From NCBI GenBank assembly GCA_017394515.1, contig JAFPXY010000014.1:1-64000 (forward strand): 64,000 nucleotides of DNA. The letters are read 5' to 3'. Position 1 is the first letter of the stretch. Every line of letters starts with the position of its first letter. Shown piece by piece: positions 49,865-59,270 of this stretch. Below the pieces are notes generated by a model that saw nothing but the letters and a program-made list of their open reading frames with translations, was not told the DNA's origin and searched no databases. The stretch comes from Bacillota bacterium. Its GTDB lineage: Bacteria > Bacillota > Clostridia > Peptostreptococcales > Anaerovoracaceae. The position numbers and the translations under genes are program-made.

Positions 49865-50986
49865 TTAGATATCGCTGAAATCGATATCCATAGCGATCTG
49901 GAATGTGTAATCAGGGAATTCCTTCTGAAGGCTTTCCAGAACATCAGTATAAACCTGCTTGCGATCTTTTGCTTCAAAGCTTACAACGATGTCGAAACGA
50001 ATATTTTTTGCTTCATGATCGATATAAAATCCGTGGGCCTGAAGGACGTAAGGATTTTCTGTGGCTATGCGATAAACCTTTTCTCTGGTAGCAATTGCCT
50101 CAGGATCCCGGGTATTAAGGGAGTAAATACCTACGCCTGTCAGTATTACATCGTGCTTCTGAAGGACTTCAATGGTTACCTTTCTTATCAAGCTGTCCAG
50201 TTCATCCGCAGTAATGCTGTCCGGCACTTCGATATGTACAGAACCGTTGTAAGAATCCGGTCCATAGTTGTGGAGAACCAGATCATATGCACCGCTGATT
50301 CCGGGAAAAGAAGTGATAGTCTTCTTGATATCTCTTACGAGCTGAGCATCCGCCCTCTCGCCCAGGATCTTTGAAAGTGTATCTCTGAGCATTTCAATGC
50401 CCGATTTGATGATCACCGCAGCGATTATAGCACCGAGATAGGCTTCAAGTGATAAGCCGGTGACCAGGAAAATTACAGCTGCAACCAAAGTAGATGCTGA
50501 GATTACAGAATCCAGAGTCGCATCCTCGCCGGAGTTGATGAGAGAATCCGAATTAACCTTTTCTCCTGTCTTTTTGACGTATCTTCCAAGGAGAATCTTG
50601 ACTACGACAGCGACTGCTACGATTATCAGCGCAGGAACTGAATAGTCAGGAGTCTCTGGTTCGATTATCTTCTTTACCGACTCCACAAAGGCAGTTATAC
50701 CTGCATAAAGCACCAGCATGGAGATGACCATGGCACTTAGATACTCGATCCTACCATAGCCAAAGGGATGCTTTCTGTCTGCCTCTTTTCCGGCCAGTTT
50801 AGTTCCTACGATGGTAATAACAGAACTTGCCGCATCTGACAGATTGTTCACTGCGTCCATGACGATGGCTATAGAATGAGATGTCAGACCTATGACTGCT
50901 TTAAAGGCAGCCAGAAATACATTGGCCAGAATGCCTATGATACTGGTCCTTATAATTATTTTATCGCGCTTTGTTTCTTCTTTCAT
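49865..50986 (-). CDS. Cation diffusion facilitator family transporter
   Basis: This is a divalent-cation/proton antiporter for zinc, manganese, iron or similar ions. The 373-residue protein shows the CDF signature TSHSIAIVMDAVNNLSDAASS (His/Asp metal site of helix 2, about 31-51). A second metal-site helix (about 155-175) contains GEDATLDSVISAS. A cytosolic C-terminal domain follows from about 200, with HNYGPDSYNGSVHIEVPD. The C-terminus is longer than in minimal CDFs, with a second ferredoxin-like segment (about 290-370). No regulator lies next to it, so the metal is not known. Confidence 0.9.
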   Translation of the reverse strand: MKEETKRDKIIIRTSIIGILANVFLAAFKAVIGLTSHSIAIVMDAVNNLSDAASSVITIVGTKLAGKEADRKHPFGYGRIEYLSAMVISMLVLYAGITAFVESVKKIIEPETPDYSVPALIIVAVAVVVKILLGRYVKKTGEKVNSDSLINSGEDATLDSVISASTLVAAVIFLVTGLSLEAYLGAIIAAVIIKSGIEMLRDTLSKILGERADAQLVRDIKKTITSFPGISGAYDLVLHNYGPDSYNGSVHIEVPDSITADELDSLIRKVTIEVLQKHDVILTGVGIYSLNTRDPEAIATREKVYRIATENPYVLQAHGFYIDHEAKNIRFDIVVSFEAKDRKQVYTDVLESLQKEFPDYTFQIAMDIDFSDI

Positions 50987-51069
50987 TTTTTCTCTCCAAT
51001 TTTTTCAGATGAAATGGCTTCTCGCTGTAAATTTTTTCCAATGTCAATTTAACAACACTGATCCTCCTG

Positions 51070-52254
51070 TCACACTTTAGACAGAAGACATACGCACTCG
51101 ATATGCTTAGTGAAAGGGAAATTGTCAAAAGGCTTGAGATATTTCACCTTGTAACCATAGTATTCAAAGTAAGCCAGGTTCTGAGCCAGCGTCTTCGGTC
51201 CGCAGCTAACGTAGAGGATCTCGTCCACTCCGTAGGAGATGATCTTGTCCAAAGCCTTGGGCTGAATGCCTGCTCTTGGAGGATCCACCACGATGACGTC
51301 TGGTTTATCGAAATCTTCACCCTCCAGCACCTTATACACGTCCCCCGCAAAAAACTCGCAGTTCGTAAGCCCATTCAATGCAGCATTTTCCCTGGCCGCT
51401 TCTACAGCTTCCTCCACTATTTCGACGCCCAGTACCTTATCAGCCTTCAGGGCCATTATCTGAGAAATGGTGCCGGTGCCACAGTAAAGATCGAACACGC
51501 GCTTACCCTCGATTCCCGGAATCAGAGCCAGTGCCTCTTGATAGAGCCTGGTCACAGCCTCCACGTTGGTCTGGAAAAAACTGAAGGCGCTTACCTTGAA
51601 CTTAAGGCCCAGGAGTTCCTCCATATAATAGTCCCTGCCCCAGATAATCTCCGTGCTGTCTGGAATGACTGCATCTGCTAAAGTATCGCAGTTGGTCCTG
51701 AGAACGCCCACTAAGTTGTTTTCAAGATCTAAGTTTCTTATCATCTCAGCATAGGCTTCAGAGTCGAACTTAAGTCCGGAAGCCTCATCAGACGCTGTTA
51801 CTATGTTTACAAGTATTTCTTCAGTGCTTACTCCCCTGCGGATTATGAGGTTTCTCATAAGGCCGGCGTGGGATTTTTTGTTGTATTTCGGGTAGCCTTT
51901 TTCAATGACGAAGTCCAGAGTGGCTCGAAGTATCTTATTGAAATCCGGGTGCACCAGCTGGCACTGATCCACGGTTATGATGGACATGAACTTGCCCTTC
52001 ATGTGCATCCCCAGGGTCATCTCGCCGTCCTTTACCAGGTCGCCGAAGGTGTACTCCATCTTATTCCTGTAAGCGTACTGAGATGGACAGCCTTCTATGT
52101 GATCGAAGACCTCAGGTTCCACCTTGTTCTTTGCGAGAAGTGCCCTGACCTCGCCTTCTTTGGCTTTAAGCTGCTCCTCGTAGGGAACGCCTTGATATAT
52201 GCAGCCGCCGCAGAATTCATCCTGGGGGCAGATGTTTGAGATTTTTTCTGTCAT
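51070..52254 (-). CDS. 23S rRNA (uracil-5)-methyltransferase of the RlmD/TrmA family
   Basis: This SAM-dependent enzyme forms m5U in 23S rRNA. The 394-residue protein starts MTEKISNICPQDEFCGGC with the [4Fe-4S] cysteines C-x5-C-x2-C. The SAM site is VFDLYCGTGTI (about 248-258), then IVVDPPRAGI (about 312-321) and the catalytic Cys in YVSCGPKTLAQNL (about 340-352). The start at 52252-52254 has AAGGAG 6 nt upstream. The N-terminal TRAM domain present in many RlmD/RlmCD proteins is absent. Which uracil it methylates (747 or 1939) is not decidable from the sequence. It is 2 bp after the VanY-type gene. Confidence 0.9.
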   Translation of the reverse strand: MTEKISNICPQDEFCGGCIYQGVPYEEQLKAKEGEVRALLAKNKVEPEVFDHIEGCPSQYAYRNKMEYTFGDLVKDGEMTLGMHMKGKFMSIITVDQCQLVHPDFNKILRATLDFVIEKGYPKYNKKSHAGLMRNLIIRRGVSTEEILVNIVTASDEASGLKFDSEAYAEMIRNLDLENNLVGVLRTNCDTLADAVIPDSTEIIWGRDYYMEELLGLKFKVSAFSFFQTNVEAVTRLYQEALALIPGIEGKRVFDLYCGTGTISQIMALKADKVLGVEIVEEAVEAARENAALNGLTNCEFFAGDVYKVLEGEDFDKPDVIVVDPPRAGIQPKALDKIISYGVDEILYVSCGPKTLAQNLAYFEYYGYKVKYLKPFDNFPFTKHIECVCLLSKV

Positions 52255-52256
52255 TT

Positions 52257-54567
<2,311 letters not shown>

Positions 54568-54577
54568 TTATTAAAAA

Positions 54578-54603
54578 ATCAGCCGGTAACCTGACCGGCT
54601 GAT
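54578..54603 (-). terminator. Terminator of the SNF transporter gene
   Basis: ATCAGCCGGT (54578-54587) pairs perfectly with ACCGGCTGAT (54594-54603), loop 6 nt. On the minus strand it is followed by a T6 run. It lies between the SNF gene and tgt. Confidence 0.92.
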
Positions 54604-54620
54604 CATATTATACACTATTT

Positions 54621-55958
54621 TTAGCTCCATTTGAAGCCCTTAAGTCCAATAATATACAATGCGATTACGATAATCGGAACCACATATTTGAAGATGGGCT
54701 TCATCCACTGCTGGACCTTCATGCCTTTGCCCTCGTTAGCTTCGCGAAGGAAAGCATCCCAACCCCAGCCAAACTTGTCGCTGGTGCAAAATACTGTCAT
54801 CACAAGTGCTCCGATAGGAAGCAGATTGCTGGATACGATGAAATCCCAGAAGTCAAGCCATGCTGTGCCTTCTGCGAAGGGCTGGAAGTGGAACACGCTG
54901 TATCCGAGGGCCGTGGTAAGGGCTGAAACGAATACCACGATACCGCAAAGCAGTGAGCCCTTCTTACGGTCAAGACCTGTGATCTCTCTTACGCAAGCAA
55001 GAATGTTTTCACATACAGCAAGCACTGTTGAGAAAGCTGCAAAGGTCATGAACAGGAAGAAGATGGTTCCCCATATTCTACCGCCGGCCATGGTGTTGAA
55101 TACTCCGGCCATGGTGTTAAAGAGCAGCGCTGGACCTGCGTCTACTTCGAGGCCAAGGGATGTGCAAGCCGGGAAGATGATGAGACCTGCCATGATGGCT
55201 ACGAAGGTATCCAAACAAATGATGCTTACGGATTCACCCATGAGTGAGCGTTCTTTGCCGATATATGATCCGAAGATAGCCATGGAACCAATACCGATGG
55301 ACAGCGTAAAGAATGCCTGATTCATGGCTGCAACTATAACGTTGAAGTCAATCTTTGCGAAGTCAGGGATCAGGTAGAACTTGAGTCCTTCTGCAGCTCC
55401 TTTTAAGGTGATACTTCTTATAGCCAGCACCAGCATGAGGATCAGAAGTGCGACCATCATGTACTTGGTTACCCTTTCCATACCTGACTGAAGGTTAAAG
55501 GATAAAACTATGAACGCAATGATAACTACTACGAAAAGATAGCCTACGTTAAGCCCCGGGTTGGTTATCATGGGAACGAAGCCTAAATCAGAGGTAGCCC
55601 CTCTTAAGAAGCTTACGAAGTAATAAACGATCCAACCGGTAACTACTGTGTAGAATGCCATAAGGCAGAAGTTGCCAAAAAGTGCCAGCCCGCCGTGGAT
55701 GTGCCACTTCTGGCCGGGTCTTTCAAGTTTCTGATACATCTTTACAGGGCTAGCCTGAGCAGCACGTCCGAGAGCAAACTCAACGGTCATTGCCGGGAGA
55801 CCCAGTAAAATAAGACAAATGATGTAGACCAGTACGAAAGCCGCTCCGCCGTTCTGACCGGTCATCCAGGGAAATTTCCATACATTGCCGCAGCCGATGG
55901 CGCAGCCTGCACTGATGAGAATGAAGCCTAACCTGCTGCCTAAACGTTCTCTTTCCAT
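54621..55958 (-). CDS. Sodium-dependent transporter of the SNF (NSS) family
   Basis: This Na+-coupled symporter for amino acids is of the LeuT/TnaT kind. The 445-residue protein begins with the SNF signature GSRLGFILISAGCAIGCGNV followed by WKFPWMTGQNGGAAF (about 7-41). About eleven hydrophobic helices follow, which is the typical bacterial number. Other family marks are FFTLSIGIGSMAIFGSYI (about 215-232) and FMTFAAFSTVLAVCENI (about 300-316). It has its own promoter and terminator. The substrate is not decidable. Confidence 0.93.
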   Translation of the reverse strand: MERERLGSRLGFILISAGCAIGCGNVWKFPWMTGQNGGAAFVLVYIICLILLGLPAMTVEFALGRAAQASPVKMYQKLERPGQKWHIHGGLALFGNFCLMAFYTVVTGWIVYYFVSFLRGATSDLGFVPMITNPGLNVGYLFVVVIIAFIVLSFNLQSGMERVTKYMMVALLILMLVLAIRSITLKGAAEGLKFYLIPDFAKIDFNVIVAAMNQAFFTLSIGIGSMAIFGSYIGKERSLMGESVSIICLDTFVAIMAGLIIFPACTSLGLEVDAGPALLFNTMAGVFNTMAGGRIWGTIFFLFMTFAAFSTVLAVCENILACVREITGLDRKKGSLLCGIVVFVSALTTALGYSVFHFQPFAEGTAWLDFWDFIVSSNLLPIGALVMTVFCTSDKFGWGWDAFLREANEGKGMKVQQWMKPIFKYVVPIIVIALYIIGLKGFKWS

Positions 55959-55996
55959 AATAAAAACTCCTTAAAAATTGATAATTACGATAAAAA

Positions 55997-56025
55997 ATTG
56001 TAACACAACTAATATGATTTGTCGA
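55997..56025 (-). promoter_or_regulatory. Promoter of the SNF transporter gene
   Basis: On the minus strand TCGACA (56020-56025) and TACAAT (55997-56002) are 17 bp apart, about 40 bp upstream of the ATG, which also has TAAGGAG before it. Confidence 0.62.
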
Positions 56026-56082
56026 CCGTTTGTTTTAAATTTTCTGAAATTTCTGCAAATCTTCTGGCGGGTTTTTTGCGGA

Positions 56083-56111
56083 TTGGGCTGAAAGTAACGT
56101 TTGAGTATGAT
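56083..56111 (+). promoter_or_regulatory. Promoter of the PD-(D/E)XK-like gene
   Basis: TTGGGC (56083-56088) and TATGAT (56106-56111) are 17 bp apart. GTTTTTTGCGG lies just upstream of the -35 box. The expected +1 is near 56118, upstream of the leader hairpin. Confidence 0.5.
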
Positions 56112-56138
56112 ATTATGGTATCAGCAAAGTTTAAACTG

Positions 56139-56172
56139 AGCTCCGGGATGGTCCGGAGCTTTAGTGTTTTTT
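56139..56172 (+). terminator. Leader hairpin resembling an attenuator before the PD-(D/E)XK-like gene
   Basis: AGCTCCGG (56139-56146) pairs with CCGGAGCT (56153-56160) around GATGGT, followed by TTAGTG and a run of six T. It lies between the predicted promoter and the gene, so it could end most transcripts before the coding region. Confidence 0.6.
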
Positions 56173-56200
56173 GGATCTGAGAAAGGAAAATGAAAACGAA

Positions 56201-57016
56201 ATGCTTAAGCGAATGATAGAAGACGAGCTCCGGTATGAGGAGATGGAGTTGGAAAAGATCAAGACCGGATTGAAAGATGTTAAGGAATTGGTGTTGACAT
56301 ACTCAAAAGGTCAATTTCACTATCGCAAGAAATCTGAAACCAAATATCGTTATATAAAAAAATCTGATCGTGACCTTTTGAAGAAGATCTCAGGAATCAG
56401 ATACATGATAGAAAAGTTTAAAATCCTAGAGTCCAATATCCGGGTACTTAAAATTTTATTGAGTCGTTTGTCAGATTATGATGAAGAAGCTGTATATAAC
56501 AAAATGCCAAAAGCACACCGCAAGGCTGCAGATTATTTAAGGGAAACTGCACCATCTGAAAAAGTAATCCAATCTGAAAATCCAAAGCACAGAGAAGATT
56601 TGACTAAAACAGCCCTTGATGGTTTGAAACTTAGATCCAAGAACGAGTTGGATGTGTATCATGTTTTGAAAGGCTACGATCTTAATGTCAGATATGAGAA
56701 AGCTCTCGTTCTTAAAGAACGAATAGTCATGCCAAACGGTGAAGTTGTAGAAAAAGAAGTCACAGTGTATCCGGACTTCACAATAATACTGCCAGACGGC
56801 TTTAAGATATATTGGGAAGTATGCGGTCTCTATGACAAGCCCTCTTATCGCAGGAATCAATTTGATAAATTCAACTTGTATTATGATAATGGGATATACC
56901 TTCCATATAATCTTATTGTGACTATGGAAAGTGATGAAAAGCCTATTAATATGGTTTTGATCAGAAGAATCATTGAAGCGGAGATCTTGCCGAGGATAAA
57001 GGAATGCTCGAAATAG
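56201..57016 (+). CDS. Uncharacterised protein with PD-(D/E)XK nuclease-like C-terminal domain
   Basis: I know no named family. The N-terminal half (about 1-130) is highly charged and helical, with a likely coiled coil. The C-terminal half (from LRSKNELDVYHVLKGYDL) has a PD-(D/E)XK-like pattern: Glu in SKNELDVY, Asp in VYPDFTIILPDG (about 190-200) and Glu in IYWEVCGLYDKP (about 204-215). A beta strand PYNLIVTMES follows. The usual Lys after the second acid is not obvious (WEVCG). The in-frame ATG at 56201 is used with AAAGGA about 12 nt upstream; an in-frame TTG at 56171 would add 10 residues. Base composition is AT-richer than the neighbours. A repeat array begins 15 bp after the stop. Confidence 0.68.
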   Translation: MLKRMIEDELRYEEMELEKIKTGLKDVKELVLTYSKGQFHYRKKSETKYRYIKKSDRDLLKKISGIRYMIEKFKILESNIRVLKILLSRLSDYDEEAVYNKMPKAHRKAADYLRETAPSEKVIQSENPKHREDLTKTALDGLKLRSKNELDVYHVLKGYDLNVRYEKALVLKERIVMPNGEVVEKEVTVYPDFTIILPDGFKIYWEVCGLYDKPSYRRNQFDKFNLYYDNGIYLPYNLIVTMESDEKPINMVLIRRIIEAEILPRIKECSK

Positions 57017-57031
57017 TCAGTTTTATGCGGT

Positions 57032-57231
57032 CGTATTTTTGCGCAAAAAATTGGCCCAAAAATACGCATGTTTTCGCGAATTGGACGTATTTTTGTAGGC
57101 TTTTTATCGTCAAAAATACGAAATGCCCTATTTCAGAGCGAAAAACCATGAAAAAAACGTATTTTTGACTTGATTATATTGTCAAAAATACCACTTCGTA
57201 TTTATAGCAAACTAATAACATCAAAAATACG
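57032..57231. repeat. Inverted-repeat array C (four 35-nt units)
   Basis: Four units each consist of CGTATTTTTG, a 15-nt centre, then CAAAAATACG: 57032-57066, 57086-57120, 57158-57192 (last base of the right arm changed) and 57197-57231 (left arm CGTATTTATA). Arms are conserved and centres are not. Gaps between units are 19, 37 and 4 nt, so unit spacing is less regular than in blocks A and B. The array starts 15 bp after the PD-(D/E)XK-like gene and ends 10 bp before a tRNA-like fragment. Confidence 0.9.
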
Positions 57232-57240
57232 ACTATTGGC

Positions 57241-57276
57241 CATGCCCTCTCGGGTTCGATTCCCTCCCGTTGTTCA
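57241..57276 (+). other. Possible degenerate tRNA 3' fragment
   Basis: The plus strand has a T-loop-like GGGTTCGATTCCC followed by TCCCGTTGTTCA. Only three T-stem pairs form and no cloverleaf exists upstream, so this is at most a remnant, perhaps an old attachment site. It faces the tRNA fragment at 57321 across a shared terminator. Confidence 0.35.
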
Positions 57277-57277
57277 A

Positions 57278-57321
57278 AAACAATAACAGAGGTGTCCAAA
57301 AGGACACCTCTGTTATTGTTT
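57278..57321. terminator. Perfect 20-bp terminator hairpin between the two tRNA-like fragments
   Basis: Arms 57278-57297 and 57302-57321 are perfectly complementary over 20 bp with an AAAA loop (core AGAGGTGTCC/GGACACCTCT). It probably was the terminator of the tRNA gene read on the minus strand before the element inserted. Confidence 0.75.
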
Positions 57322-57353
57322 GGAGCTAGTGGTGGGAATCGAACCCACAACCT
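57321..57353 (-). other. Attachment site: 3' end of a tRNA gene (left boundary of the element)
   Basis: Read on the minus strand this ends in CCA (57321-57323), with discriminator U, acceptor 3' strand CACTAGC (57325-57331) and a perfect T arm: GTGGG, loop TTCGATT, CCCAC (57332-57348). The 5' two thirds of the tRNA are missing; they are replaced by element sequence leading to the integrase. An intact tRNA beginning GCTAGTG is expected at the far right end of the element, outside this window. The isotype is not decidable. Confidence 0.75.
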
Positions 57354-57380
57354 GCTCAATATTATCTACCATTTTATGAG

Positions 57381-57433
57381 AGCCCTTGATTTTCAAGGCT
57401 TCTGGCTCGAAAGCCCTTGATTTTCAAGGCTTC
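57381..57433. repeat. Two 22-bp direct repeats, each a near-palindrome
   Basis: The same 22-mer (AGCCCTTGAT then TTTCAAGGCTTC) occurs at 57381-57402 and 57412-57433, 31 bp apart. Each contains GCCyTTGA/TCAAGGC dyad symmetry. A third copy with two changes is at 60665-60686. They lie between the tRNA fragment and the integrase gene, as expected for core- or Xis-type binding sites. Confidence 0.8.
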
Positions 57434-57454
57434 CAGCATTCTCTTTGCTTGTTC

Positions 57455-57474
57455 AATCTTTGCGAATCTTTGCG
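57455..57474. repeat. Tandem AATCTTTGCG (two copies)
   Basis: AATCTTTGCG is repeated exactly, head to tail, at 57455-57464 and 57465-57474. The 10-bp period puts both on the same helix face. Likely integrase arm or accessory site. Confidence 0.7.
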
Positions 57475-57512
57475 AGCCTTTTTCAATCCATCTGTAACTT
57501 TTGGGTTAAAAA

Positions 57513-57545
57513 ATGGTTAAATTATGGCTAAATTATGGCTAAATC
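57513..57545. repeat. Three tandem 11-mers ATGGYTAAATY before the integrase stop
   Basis: ATGGTTAAATT, ATGGCTAAATT and ATGGCTAAATC follow each other at 57513-57545, ending two bases before the integrase stop codon. They resemble arm-type binding sites of tyrosine integrases. Confidence 0.75.
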
Positions 57546-57547
57546 AT

Positions 57548-58723
57548 TCATACTATTTTAGCAAGCATCTCTATTGCGCTTCTCTTCTTATCATCACTAG
57601 TGCTAATATAGTATATTTCTGTTACTGATGTATCTTTATGCCCCATAAGTTCTGCTGCTTCTATGATAGGCACTCCGAGCCTATGTAAATTGGTTCCAAA
57701 GGTATGACGATAGCAATGGAATGATTTATACTTTACTCCGATCCTCTCATAATATCTCTTACAGGCAGCATCACAATTATGCTGATCATATAAGTTTCCA
57801 CTCTCTGTGGTAAATATAAAGTCTAGCTCATATTGTTTTCTAAAGGCCTCCTCTCGATGCCATGCACGATGGATTCTAAGCTCATCCATTACTATGTCAT
57901 TAAGAGGAATAGTCCTATAGGATCTCCTGGATTTTAATGATTTAAGGCCAAGGCGAGTTGACTTAGATCCATCACTATTATAAGTGGTAATATTGGATAC
58001 CTGCTGCCTTACTTTAAGGACATACCCTTTATCTGTTTTTACAATATTCTCATATCTTACTCCTAAGAGCTCTGAGATGCGCAGGCCTGTATATGTTGCT
58101 AAAACAACCAGGAAACGCAGCCTAAAGCCCTTCTGAGCCTTCTCAAAGCTATGTAGTATAGTGTAGAGCTCATCATCTGTCCAGGTGATAACATGGCGCT
58201 CCTCTTCTACCTTAAGCTTAGGCACTTTTAAAGTGCTGGTGAAATCTGCCGGAGCTAATCTTTGATGCACTAGGTGCTTATAAAATCTGCTCATAACTTT
58301 GTTTATAGTGTGCAGTGCAGAATTTGGGCAGCCTGTCTTGCTTAGTTTATTGTAAAGTCTTTGGATCGTACCTGCTGAGATCTCCTCCAAAGGTAAGTGG
58401 TATATTTCCGAGGGCTTTATGTATTTATTCCAAGTTGATATATACAACCTTATAGTGTTGTTGCTGATGCTCTCATCATTAGCAAGGAAATCATACAGCC
58501 AGTGATCTGCAAGGATACCAAAAAACTGCTTGGAGTTATCAATGTTCATTGCCTTATTATTCATAAACTCAGCAAACTTCTGCTCTGCCTCTCGCTTGTT
58601 CTTTCCATAAAAGGTCTTTACTATAGGGATCTCTTTTCCAGCATCGTTCAGCTTCCTGCCTACTGTTTTCCTTATCCTGTAGTATTCTACTCCATTTATT
58701 GTTACATTGGTCTTGTTTGCCAT
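57548..58723 (-). CDS. int: Tyrosine-type site-specific integrase
   Basis: It recombines the element's att sites with the tRNA 3' end. The 391-residue protein has an N-terminal arm-binding domain (about 1-60) and a SAM-like core-binding domain (about 65-165, starting FGILADHWLYDFL). The catalytic domain has Arg in YTGLRISELLGVR (about 212), HCYRHTFGTNLHRLG (about 335-349), the later His in LMGHKDTSVT and the nucleophile Tyr in EIYYIST near 373. All catalytic residues are present. It points toward the att site. GGAGG is seen upstream of the ATG. Confidence 0.94.
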   Translation of the reverse strand: MANKTNVTINGVEYYRIRKTVGRKLNDAGKEIPIVKTFYGKNKREAEQKFAEFMNNKAMNIDNSKQFFGILADHWLYDFLANDESISNNTIRLYISTWNKYIKPSEIYHLPLEEISAGTIQRLYNKLSKTGCPNSALHTINKVMSRFYKHLVHQRLAPADFTSTLKVPKLKVEEERHVITWTDDELYTILHSFEKAQKGFRLRFLVVLATYTGLRISELLGVRYENIVKTDKGYVLKVRQQVSNITTYNSDGSKSTRLGLKSLKSRRSYRTIPLNDIVMDELRIHRAWHREEAFRKQYELDFIFTTESGNLYDQHNCDAACKRYYERIGVKYKSFHCYRHTFGTNLHRLGVPIIEAAELMGHKDTSVTEIYYISTSDDKKRSAIEMLAKIV

Positions 58724-58752
58724 CTCTTTTTCCTCCTATATGATTCCATCAA

Positions 58753-59130
58753 CTATTTGCTCTTACTAGTGATCATCTCTGGCGCATTTCTTAGCTTGTA
58801 GTAGTCTATACATGCCAGAGAATCCAGGCGAACCTTTTTCAATCTGCTCTCGCAGTATCCCCATTTTTTCCTCCCATCGTCTGGTGGAATAAAGCTAGGG
58901 CATTGATCGCAGTAGTGGTGCTCTCCCTCGATCATTACCAGGGCATCCTCTATGGATTCCGGGATAGTGCGCTCGATCTTGTAAAAGATATATGCAGTAA
59001 AGCTCCTTACAGGATCTAGCCGGATCTCTGGATCTACTAGATTTCTTAGTGCCTCGTTCATTCTAAGCTCAAAAATTGCTGCATTGGTTTCCGAGATGCA
59101 ATACATCTGGGTTTGGTTTTCTCCTCTCAT
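58753..59130 (-). CDS. Small Cys-containing protein of unknown function
   Basis: The 125-residue protein is not recognised. It has a helical N-terminal half (FELRMNEALRNLVDPEIRLD) and a C-terminal Cys group HYCDQCPSF...GYCESRL...LACIDYY (about 74-112). This could bind zinc or form an iron-sulfur site. It lies 29 bp upstream of the integrase on the same strand, and a good ribosome site (GGAAGGAGC) precedes the ATG, so the pair may be co-transcribed. Small proteins at this position in phages are often regulators, but nothing here proves it. Confidence 0.65.
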   Translation of the reverse strand: MRGENQTQMYCISETNAAIFELRMNEALRNLVDPEIRLDPVRSFTAYIFYKIERTIPESIEDALVMIEGEHHYCDQCPSFIPPDDGRKKWGYCESRLKKVRLDSLACIDYYKLRNAPEMITSKSK

Positions 59131-59148
59131 TTTTGCTCCTTCCTTATA

Positions 59149-59177
59149 TTGATTCCCGGAGCAGTTTCATGTATAAT
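59149..59177 (+). promoter_or_regulatory. Plus-strand promoter inside a dyad, driving a predicted small RNA
   Basis: TTGATT (59149-59154) and TATAAT (59172-59177) are 17 bp apart. The -10 box is enclosed by GGAGCAG (59158-59164) and CTGCTCC (59187-59193), a 7-bp inverted repeat that could be an operator. Confidence 0.65.
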
Positions 59178-59183
59178 ATTAAT

Positions 59184-59267
59184 GTTCTGCTCCTTTTCCT
59201 CGTATTAGGGTAGAATTGTGTTTTTCAAGAGTCACAGTCTTTTAGCCGGGGCTGTGGCTCTCTTTTT
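59184..59267 (+). ncRNA. Predicted small RNA of about 84 nt
   Basis: Between the promoter above and a terminator hairpin (AGAGTCACAG 59228-59237 with CTGTGGCTCT 59252-59261, then CTTTTTG) there is no ORF of size. The predicted transcript contains CTGCTCCTTTTCCTC, a pyrimidine stretch complementary to Shine-Dalgarno sequences. No known RNA family is recognised. It lies in the lysogeny region, divergent from the integrase operon and converging on the repressor gene. Confidence 0.5.
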
Positions 59268-59270
59268 GTT

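Noticed and set aside
57032..57231. CRISPR array
   Set aside because: Only the 10-nt arms are conserved, the units are inverted repeats with 15-nt variable centres, the gaps between units are 19, 37 and 4 nt, and no cas genes are present.
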